A stretch of DNA of 11,732 nucleotides, from assembly GCA_900317215.1 (NCBI GenBank), contig ONFW01000085.1, positions 1 to 11,732 on the forward strand. The letters are read 5' to 3'. This DNA comes from an uncultured Eubacteriales bacterium (lineage in GTDB: Bacteria; Bacillota; Clostridia; Oscillospirales; Acutalibacteraceae). The notes under the pieces are model-generated. The model searched no databases. It was not told where the DNA came from and saw nothing but the letters and a program-made list of their open reading frames with translations. Position 1 is the first letter of the stretch, and every line of letters begins with the position of its first letter. Made by a program: the position numbers and the translations under genes. Shown here in pieces: positions 1-6,400 of the stretch.

Positions 1-465
1 GTTGTAGGTGTCCGCATCATAAGTGAATGCTGTAAAATACCAACTGTCGCTGTAGTGATTGCCGTTAAGAAAAGCATTTGAATATCCGTTTGATTCATGA
101 GAAACATAGCCCTCGGGAACATAGCCCATTCTTATTATATAATCACGGGTTTCAGGTTTATAATAGTCTGGATCCTCATCTTCATCTTCATCTAAGCCTT
201 CCGATGCATTGCTGTTTGTCGAGATCGTTACACCGTACTGTCCCACAGGCTTTGAGAACAGTCCGAAGAAATTGGTTGAAGCTGCCACTGTGGTGGTGGC
301 GACAACTGCGACCAATGCACAGACCAGAGCTACCCTCAGAGTTTTTTTGCGGGAGGTGTATTTCTCAGTCTGCTTGTCATCAAGATGATACAGCGCATTC
401 ATTACGCTGTGGTGGAAGCCGTCGGAGGGAGTACCGTATGCATTTTTCATATCTTCTTTTTTCAT
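1..465 (-). CDS. Membrane protein, anti-sigma-factor / DUF4367-like, 3'-truncated by window edge
   Basis: The first 155 codons are visible; the stop lies beyond the window. ATG at 463-465 follows GAAAGGATC at about 8-base spacing. Residues 1-40 are a charged cytoplasmic segment (MKKEDMKNAYGTPSDGFHH...). Residues 43-62 form one hydrophobic helix (LRVALVCALVAVVATTTVA). The outside part begins with NFFGLFSKPVG, then an acidic run (LDEDEDEDPD, 91-100) and GYVPEGYVS at 114-122. This N-in single-pass layout with a 'PEGY' extracellular segment is typical of clostridial membrane proteins of the anti-sigma / DUF4367 kind, which usually follow an ECF sigma factor gene. No sigma factor gene lies directly upstream: a promoter at 612-640 makes this the first gene of its transcript. 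The family call is inferred from layout and motif memory. That it is a membrane protein is fairly sure; a regulatory role is not. Confidence 0.72.
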   Translation of the reverse strand, partial: MKKEDMKNAYGTPSDGFHHSVMNALYHLDDKQTEKYTSRKKTLRVALVCALVAVVATTTVAASTNFFGLFSKPVGQYGVTISTNSNASEGLDEDEDEDPDYYKPETRDYIIRMGYVPEGYVSHESNGYSNAFLNGNHYSDSWYFTAFTYDADTYN

Positions 466-505
466 TAAATCAGATCCTTTCTTGTGGTGCATCCCGGGTC
501 ATGCA

Positions 506-527
506 AAGCGGTTTTTTCAAACCGTTT
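506..527 (-). promoter_or_regulatory. Hairpin in the 5' leader of the membrane protein gene
   Basis: CGGTTT (509-514) and AAACCG (519-524) form a perfect 6-bp stem around a 4-base loop. The stem extends by A-T, A-T and one G-T pair to about 9 bp. It lies about 40 bases before the ATG at 465 and before the ribosome binding site, so it is in the transcribed leader. It has no U-run directly after it on the minus strand, so it is not an obvious terminator. It could be an RNA stability or pausing element. Confidence 0.4.
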
Positions 528-542
528 CATATATTAGAGCTT

Positions 543-590
543 TTAAGAGATCGTTTGGTTCATTAAATAATTAAAAATTTTTGTCATCAT
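543..590 (-). CDS. Possible 15-residue leader peptide
   Basis: On the minus strand TAAGGTG (594-600) is followed closely by two in-frame ATGs (585-590). These open a 15-codon frame, MMTKIFNYLMNQTIS, ending in TAA at 543-545. It would start about 15 bases after the predicted transcription start of the 612-640 promoter and end just before the leader hairpin at 506-527. An ORF this short can arise by chance and the spacing from AAGGTG is tight for the first ATG, so it is a candidate only. Confidence 0.2.
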   Translation of the reverse strand: MMTKIFNYLMNQTIS

Positions 591-611
591 AAACACCTTA
601 GTATTATCATT

Positions 612-640
612 ATTATATCATAAGGCAATTGACCGTGAAA
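612..640 (-). promoter_or_regulatory. Sigma-A-type promoter for the minus-strand membrane protein gene
   Basis: On the minus strand TTTCAC (635-640) is followed after 17 bases by a perfect TATAAT (612-617). The -10 box and spacing are ideal; the -35 box is weak, which would suit a regulated promoter. The predicted start of transcription is near 605, about 140 bases before the ATG at 465. Confidence 0.65.
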
Positions 641-665
641 CCACTTTTTTCGCCGGAAAAAGGGG
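641..665. promoter_or_regulatory. Inverted repeat between the divergent promoters, candidate operator
   Basis: CC-A-CTTTTT (641-649) and AAAAAG-G-GG (657-665) form an interrupted inverted repeat with one mismatch and a 7-base centre. It abuts the minus-strand -35 box and lies about 27 bases upstream of the plus-strand -35 box. This placement fits a protein-binding site that could serve both genes. Only the symmetry is observed; the function is inferred. Confidence 0.35.
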
Positions 666-691
666 TCACTCGGCCAGCCTGAAAAAAACAC

Positions 692-720
692 TTGCGGTTC
701 AGCCTGTTGTATGGTATAAT
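692..720 (+). promoter_or_regulatory. Sigma-A-type promoter driving the 771-3245 transcript
   Basis: TTGCGG (692-697), 17 bases, then a perfect TATAAT (715-720). Transcription would start near 727, about 220 bases before the first substantial gene at 947. No other acceptable promoter is seen between here and 1545. The TATAAT at 929-934 touches the ribosome binding site of the 947 gene and cannot serve it. Confidence 0.75.
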
Positions 721-770
721 AAAGCAAATAAAAGCTTTCAGACAAAACTAAAAGAAAGGATCCTGATAAA

Positions 771-875
771 ATGAAAAAAAGAACAATAATCAGGTCAGTC
801 GATGATAAGCCTTTCTGTTTGTTTTGTCAATTTCTTTTTGAAAAAGTCTTCAAACGGCGTGATTTGCCCGCTTGA
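771..875 (+). CDS. Small ORF (34 residues): leader peptide or truncated gene start
   Basis: GAAAGGA (754-760) precedes ATG at 771. The frame runs 34 codons (MKKRTIIRSVDDKPFCLFCQ..., with a CxxC) to TGA at 873-875. The stop codon sits inside the loop of the hairpin at 852-897. The start region closely resembles that of the divergent gene: both read GAAAGGATC, TGAT, AATGAAAAAA, GAA in the same order. Two readings are possible. It may be a translated leader peptide whose ribosome melts the hairpin and controls the genes at 947 and 1545. Or it may be the stub of a lost gene whose start region was copied from its neighbour. The translation signals are good; the function is unknown. Confidence 0.45.
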   Translation: MKKRTIIRSVDDKPFCLFCQFLFEKVFKRRDLPA

Positions 876-898
876 CCGCGGGTTTGTCGCGCCGTTTT
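852..898 (+). terminator. Two-step hairpin with short T-run, terminator or attenuator
   Basis: An outer perfect 8-bp stem, AAACGGCG (852-859) with CGCCGTTT (890-897), encloses an inner stem CCCGC (867-871) with GCGGG (878-882). Only four Ts follow (895-898, partly within the stem), then GC. It lies after the 692-720 promoter and before the 947 gene, so full termination would silence the operon. Partial or conditional termination, or an RNA-stability role, is more likely than a simple end of transcript. Confidence 0.5.
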
Positions 899-946
899 GC
901 TTATCAGATCTATGCTTTCAATAACAATTATAATGGAGGTTGTCAA

Positions 947-1450
947 ATGAAAATACTGCTTAATTACTCTGTGAAGCTGGGCAAATACGACGGCAATGAT
1001 GATGTCTTTGAATTTGAAATTGAATCTTCAGACGAAAATCTCAAAAGCGCTTATAAAAGAGCGATCATGACCGGAACATACTTTGAGGATGTTCCTGAAT
1101 TCAAACCGTTGTGCGAGCAGGCATATAAGGAAATTGAACAGGAACAGATAAAGAGGCTCCGTGAAGAGGGTGATGATGCGTTCGCTCTTAAATGCTTTGC
1201 AGAGTCAAAAAGCCCGTTCGATTGCGGCTACAAGATAACCGTCTTCTTCCCGGATGACGAATTGCCGATACCGGAGGATGAAGAAATAGAGGATTATTTG
1301 AGAGAGGCTCTTGCTGCCGGCGATATAAGTCTTGCCGAAGAAGTTATTCTTGAGCAAAACGGAAACTATTCCGGTGATCTGATAGAAAGATCCTTTGAAA
1401 TTGCCGCAGAGACCGGTTGCCAGGAATTTATCGATAAGAATAAAGAATAA
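947..1450 (+). CDS. Acidic hypothetical protein, 167 residues
   Basis: The start is ATG at 947, preceded by a perfect GGAGGT (935-940) six bases away. The reading frame stays open upstream to a TTG at 872, but that region lacks a ribosome binding site and overlaps the hairpin. The product starts MKILLNYSVKLGKYDGNDDV and has no signal peptide or membrane segment, so it is probably cytoplasmic. It is rich in Glu and Asp. Residues 1-30 look like a beta pair and 33-85 are helical with a charged stretch (KEIEQEQIKRLREEGDD). The last third, from EDYLREALAAGDISLAEEV on, reads like helix-turn-helix pairs of ankyrin-like or solenoid type. I do not recognise the family. Ninety-four bases separate it from the lipoprotein gene at 1545, with no promoter or terminator seen, so the two are probably co-transcribed. 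Confidence 0.8.
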   Translation: MKILLNYSVKLGKYDGNDDVFEFEIESSDENLKSAYKRAIMTGTYFEDVPEFKPLCEQAYKEIEQEQIKRLREEGDDAFALKCFAESKSPFDCGYKITVFFPDDELPIPEDEEIEDYLREALAAGDISLAEEVILEQNGNYSGDLIERSFEIAAETGCQEFIDKNKE

Positions 1451-1544
1451 TTCCGAATCGGCAGTTTATGCGCTTATTAATGCTTGCGGAGCTGCAGGCA
1501 GCAGATGATCTGATCAAAATGCTTATACATAGGAGGTCATATAT
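1451..1544 (+). pseudogene. Possible decayed C-terminal extension of the 947 gene
   Basis: The bases after the stop at 1448-1450 look like coding sequence split over two frames. In one frame 1446-1493 reads NNSESAVYALINACGAAGS before a stop. In another 1489-1518 reads ADDLIKMLIH and runs on to a TGA that overlaps the ATG at 1545. Together they resemble another helical repeat of the kind that ends the 947 product (ALAAGDISLAEEV, IAAETGCQEFI). This fits a longer ancestral gene shortened by small frameshifts. The segment is short and the reading is tentative. Confidence 0.35.
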
Positions 1545-3245
1545 ATGAGAATTTCAAAACGCATGATACCTTTGTTTATGGCAGCATTATTGTGCTTTGC
1601 TGTTCCTGCCGGATGCTCTTCCTCTGAAAAAAATCCGACTGCTGAACCCGAAAGCAAAGCGTCTGTTGAAAGCAAAGCGTCTGATGAAAGCAGCGCCGAA
1701 ACAACCTCGGCGGAGACTCCTTCCTCAGACGACAGCACTGTCTCCGGCGAAGGAGAGGATATATCAGCCGAAAGCATCGTCTCCGGAGAGGAGAGTAAAG
1801 GGGAAGAGAGTGAACCGGAGAAGAATATCACCTCGGGAATTTTCTACCAAACATTTAACGACGAGACGAACCTGAGTAGTCACAATATATATGAAGCGGA
1901 GCTTTGCACTTATGAGGATAAGATGTATTTAAGGCTGTATAACGGATATTATGATTCAGTGGGGAGTGAGGACGACCTTATGCCGGGTCCGAGTACTGAT
2001 ATAATGGGTGTCAGTATGGAATACTCTGTTCCTGTCAGCGAGGCACAGGGCGAAACGATAGTTTTTTCCGGTGAATCGGATAAGATCAACCTGAAATATA
2101 CTGCGCCGGATACAATAGAGCTTCTCATTATTGATGATTATAACGATGAAAATGAAAACAGAAACGGAACATATGTATTTAAAAAGCCCGATGCGTCTCG
2201 CCTTGAGACTCCCGCAGCGAAGCATGACCCTAAGAGTCCCGAAGGCAAAATGGACGCAGGACTGGCAGAATCGGCAAGACGAACGCTGAATCTGTCCTCA
2301 GATGCGGAGCTTAAGGCTGAGGACTGCGAAAAAATTACAAGTCTTATAGCCTATTCGGAAAGGGAATCGATAATTAATCTTGACGGGATCGAGTATTTTA
2401 AAAATCTGAAGGAATTCGGACTTTCCAACAGCTATGTCAGTGATATTTCAGCGCTGACAGTTCTGAATGAACTGGAAAGCTTACAGTTGTCAGATAACCG
2501 TATACAGGTGATACCTGATCTGAGCGCTTGTAAAAAGCTTAAGAAAATCGAAATTTCAGGTGAGGATATTACAGACATTGCTCCCTTAGCAAAAATTGAA
2601 AAACTGGAATATCTTTATATGCTTGATAACCGCGTTAAAAGTATTGCTCCTTTAAAGGATAATCATACAATTAATTATCTTTATATAGACGGGACCTGCA
2701 TAAATGACTGGGAAACCATTTCCGATAATAAAACTCTGAAAAAGGCGCTTGTCAGCGACTATGATTCATGGCTTGCTATAGAGGAAAAGGCAAAGGAAAT
2801 ACTTGATGAGATCATTACAGATAATATGACCGACCTTGAAAAGCAGGTACGCATTGCTGAATATGTTCAGGACTTTATGGAATATTCAGAGGAGCCCGAT
2901 GAATCGGATGGAAAGACCTATCCGATAATCTATCACGGTATTATAAAAAATGACGGAGTATGCAACAACTATGCCAGAACAGCAAATTATCTTATGAATA
3001 ATGCGGGTCTTGAGGTGCGGATCTGCGAGGGCTCCGGACATATGTGGAACATGATCCGTCTTGATGGAAAATGGTATGAGTTTGACTGCACATGGAACGA
3101 TAACGAGACATTAGCTGACTGGAAGTGGTTTAATAAGAGCAGGAACTTTGTAGGACAAAACAAGCTGCACGGGATGTCGAATGAAATAGGGACTCCTTAT
3201 GCGGCGTACGATATGCCGTTTATGGAATACCTCCGTTATGCTTGA
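1545..3245 (+). CDS. Lipoprotein with leucine-rich repeats and a transglutaminase-like domain
   Basis: ATG at 1545 follows AGGAGG (1531-1536) at good spacing. Residues 1-24 are a lipoprotein signal peptide: basic start, hydrophobic core and lipobox AVPAGC with Cys24, so the mature protein should be anchored to the outer face of the membrane. Residues 25-95 are a Ser/Glu-rich low-complexity spacer that begins with an 18-bp tandem repeat. Residues 97-212 form a beta-rich domain I do not recognise. Residues 278-400 hold about five 22-residue internalin-like repeats (for example LESLQLSDNRIQVIPDLSAC). Residues 405-566 are a transglutaminase-like domain with a clear triad: Cys473 in GVCNNYA, His499 in GHMWNMI and Asp514 in FDCTWND. 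Such domains act as cysteine peptidases or cross-linking enzymes; the LRRs probably bind a protein partner. The substrate is unknown. The intact triad argues for an active enzyme. Confidence 0.9.
   Translation: MRISKRMIPLFMAALLCFAVPAGCSSSEKNPTAEPESKASVESKASDESSAETTSAETPSSDDSTVSGEGEDISAESIVSGEESKGEESEPEKNITSGIFYQTFNDETNLSSHNIYEAELCTYEDKMYLRLYNGYYDSVGSEDDLMPGPSTDIMGVSMEYSVPVSEAQGETIVFSGESDKINLKYTAPDTIELLIIDDYNDENENRNGTYVFKKPDASRLETPAAKHDPKSPEGKMDAGLAESARRTLNLSSDAELKAEDCEKITSLIAYSERESIINLDGIEYFKNLKEFGLSNSYVSDISALTVLNELESLQLSDNRIQVIPDLSACKKLKKIEISGEDITDIAPLAKIEKLEYLYMLDNRVKSIAPLKDNHTINYLYIDGTCINDWETISDNKTLKKALVSDYDSWLAIEEKAKEILDEIITDNMTDLEKQVRIAEYVQDFMEYSEEPDESDGKTYPIIYHGIIKNDGVCNNYARTANYLMNNAGLEVRICEGSGHMWNMIRLDGKWYEFDCTWNDNETLADWKWFNKSRNFVGQNKLHGMSNEIGTPYAAYDMPFMEYLRYA
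1650..1697 (+). repeat. 18-bp tandem repeat in the lipoprotein spacer
   Basis: The unit GAAAGCAAAGCGTCTGWT occurs at 1650-1667 and 1668-1685, with a partial third copy from 1686. It encodes ESKASV / ESKASD in the Ser/Glu-rich spacer behind the lipobox. Such slippage-prone repeats can change the spacer length between strains without breaking the frame. Confidence 0.7.
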
Positions 3246-3288
3246 ATCAAACGGTTTGTTACAGCCGTTAAAAGCAACGAGGCGACAA

Positions 3289-3331
3289 ATCAAGGCTCAA
3301 CCTCTTGAGGGGCTGAGCCTTTGCTTTTCTT
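3289..3331 (+). terminator. Rho-independent terminator of the 947-3245 operon, first copy
   Basis: AAGGCTCA (3292-3299) pairs with TGAGCCTT (3314-3321), and an inner CCTC/GAGG extends the hairpin. TTGCTTTTCTTT follows. It begins about 45 bases after the lipoprotein stop. Confidence 0.8.
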
Positions 3332-3365
3332 TGTCATCGTATTCTTATGTGGTTATATGATTTAA

Positions 3366-3398
3366 CCCCGTATCCTGTTGGAATACGGGGCTTTTTTC
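3366..3398 (+). terminator. Second tandem terminator
   Basis: CCCCGTAT (3366-3373) and ATACGGGG (3383-3390) form a perfect 8-bp GC-rich stem with a 9-base loop, followed by CTTTTTT. The T-run is on the plus-strand side. On the minus strand the stem is followed only by TTAAAT, so it would stop transcripts of the convergent giant gene less well. No better terminator is seen for that gene between 3398 and 3465. Confidence 0.85.
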
Positions 3399-3465
3399 AG
3401 GCCGGTTCGATAGTTTGACCGGTGGTTATGTTTTTGTTAGACCATTAGGGGACAATGCCGGAAAT

Positions 3466-6400
3466 TCATTCATCTTCATTCCTTCTGCGCTTCTTCGCAA
3501 GGAACAGGGCAGTCGTCAAGCTTCCGAGCAGAATTGCTGCGACCGCTCCTGCGGAAGCTGCATCTCCTGTTTTGGGAGCATCTGCTTCGGGGTTTATAGC
3601 AGGTGTGGACGACTTCTCATCCTCCTTATCCGGACCATAGCCCGCACCGATAAATGAACGAACAGCGATCCAAGGTGAATAATCTGTTTTTCCGTCTGCA
3701 CTTCTGATCTGAACATGGAACTCTCCAAGTTTTGTAAATCTTACGTTTCCGTCCGGCTCTAATATAATACCGTCCTCGGCTGTTTCCTTGGTGACCCAGA
3801 TATACTCCGGCGAGTCGATAATGTTGCCGTCCTTATCCTTGAATACGACCCTGAAACCGTCCGGTCCGTCTATCTTGCTTGCTGGAGCGTAAAGGATACC
3901 TCTGAAAAGTCCGTAGATCTCAATGATATAATCTTCGGTTTCCTCACTGAATACAGGCTTCTTTTCATAGTATTCCTTGCCCTCAAATTTTGCTACAGCT
4001 ATCGGACTCAGACCTTCATCACCATATTCGCCGGAGAAGTATGTTGTGACCTCTTCCGTATGATTACAGTATGGATTTGTACATGTGAACCTTGCTTTTA
4101 CGTCAAAGTAATCGTCACCATAGATCCACTCGGGTTCGCCGTAGGTATGCTTGTCGGTAAACTCAAAGCTGACGCTCTTTGATCTGAATTCGGTACTGCT
4201 GAAGGTAGTTGCATGAGAGATATGCAGAGTGACCTTCGTCTGATTGAAGATAGCATCGCCTACGGTGATATTTCCGGGATAAGTAAGTGTGATATCCAGA
4301 GTGTTGCCGCCTGCTTTGTTCGCCCATGAGAAAGCGTAGGCTCCTATCTTGTTGAGGCTTGATGTATCGCCGGTCACCTTTGTAACGCCGACAGTGTTGA
4401 AAGCTGACTGCTTTATCTCGGTGATATTCTCATTCAGAACAAGCACAAACTGTGGTCTGCCCTTCTTGATGAAAAGATCAAGGTTATCGGTTCCGAGGGT
4501 GGTTACCTTTTTGCCCTTAAAGGTTTTAGGGATAACGATCTCCGTCAGATTTTTATTCGGACCCTTGTACCACTTGATAGCATAGGTATCGTTTGAGAGA
4601 AGCTCAAATTCAAAGTAGGATATCCATATATCTGTGATCTCCTTACCGACAGTCTTATCGGCATTTACGGCATAATACCTGCCCTTATACTCATAATGCT
4701 CGATATAACCGAGAATATAGGCACCCTCGTCGTCTATATACGGCTCAGCCGCAGGATAGTATACAGGAGACTGATCTGTTTCTTTTGTGTCGGTATATGT
4801 TTTGCCGCCGAGGTTTGCTGTAGCCGTGTAGATTATCTTGTCGGCGTCCTCGGCCTTTGTTATGGACGCTTTTATGCTTTCCTTATGCTTGCATCTTTCA
4901 TCCGAACAGATAAAGGTCGCTGTGGCGCTGCTGTAATCGTCAGCCCATTTCCATTCGGGCTCGCCGTAGATGTGGTCATCGGTAAAGCTGTATTTAAAAG
5001 AATTGGCATTTCCGGTTGAAGAAAGGGTCGTCTCATGTCTGAGGCTTGAATATACAGATAAGCGCGCAAAAGCGGATTCGCCGATATTTATTTTGCCCGC
5101 ATAATCAAGCTTTATATGGAACTGGTGCCAGCCCTTATTGTTGGTATATGCAAAAGCACGTTTTTCGATCTCACACAAGCCGGACGTATCTCCGCTTACC
5201 TCAGAGACCCACGAAGAATTGAACGCATCAGACTTGATGTTCTTTATGTTTTCATTCAGAACAAGAGTAAACGAATTCTGAGTACCGGTCGCTTTGTTCA
5301 TGAAGCCATTGTTATCAGTGCTGCCGAGAGAGGTGACCTTCTTGCCTTTATAGAGCTTAGGAATGATAAGCTTCCGGTCTGCCATAGCCTCATATGAGCC
5401 TGTGTAATAGTTTATACGATACTCGTCTGTATCAAGCAGCTCAAAAACAAAGTATGAGACAGTTGCATCTTTCAGTATTCCGCCTATGCTGCCGTCCTGG
5501 TTTATGGCATATTTGATGTCGCCTGAGGTATAGTGCTTTACGTTGCCCGGGATATACTCGCCGTCTTCGTTGATATACGGTTCGGCTTCCGGCACATAGA
5601 GCAGCTCTTTTGTGTCGGTATAGGTATTCTCACCGAGCGTGGCGATAGCCGTATAGATCAATTTGTCGGTGTCCTCGGTTATTTCGATTGCCGCATCGAT
5701 TGATTTTGTCTCCTCGCAGCCGGTGCAGGTGAATATTGCCTTTGCGCTGCTCAGGTTGTCAGCCCATGTCCATACGGGTTCGCCGTAGGTGTGAACATGA
5801 GGCTTGGTCTGCTCTTTTGTATCGGTAAATGTTTTGCCGTCTAACTCAACGGTTGCCGTATAGGTTGTCTTATCGGCGGTCTCATCTTTTGTTGCGGTCG
5901 TTTTTACGGTTGCCTTTACGGTCTCCTTGTGCTTGCATCTTTCATCCGAACAGATAAAGGTCGCTGTGGCTGTGATGTAGTCGTCAGCCCATGTCCATTC
6001 GGGCTCGCCGTAGGTGTGCGCGTCTGTGAAGATATAGTCTATACTGTTAGTGTCGCTTGAGCTTACAGAGAAATTCACATTGTGCTTTATGCGGGCAGTA
6101 ACGTACACGCCGCTGAAGGCGTTGTATCCGCACGAGATGAACGTGGGTCTGTCCAGTTGGATATCTAAAGTATAGCCGCCTTTTGAGTTTACATGGGCAA
6201 ATGCATTGCTGCCGCCAAGCTCGCTCAGGTTTGAGGTATCACCTGTCACCTTTGTCAGCGAGGACATCGCAAATGCGTTGCTGTTTATTTTGGTGATGTT
6301 TTCGTTAAGCACCAGAGTGAAGGGTTTTATGGTGCCGGTAGCATTCATAAAGCTTTTGGTTTTGCCCAGAGCGGTTATCTTTTTGCCGTTGAAGGTTTTG

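Noticed and set aside
78..566. Open reading frame of 162 codons on the plus strand
   Set aside because: It lies antisense to the 1-465 membrane protein gene, has no ribosome binding site, and its Leu/His/Arg-rich product looks like an out-of-frame shadow.
929..934. TATAAT as a second promoter for the 947 gene
   Set aside because: It touches the GGAGGT at 935, so a transcript starting about 7 bases later would lose its ribosome binding site.
872..946. TTG-initiated 25-codon N-terminal extension of the 947 gene
   Set aside because: There is no ribosome binding site before 872, the segment lies within and after the leader hairpin, and a perfect GGAGGT precedes ATG 947.
4025..6020. CRISPR-like array from the repeated GGTTCGCCGTA blocks
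   Set aside because: The repeats are coding modules of uneven spacing (hundreds of bases) inside one reading frame, not short repeats with unique spacers.
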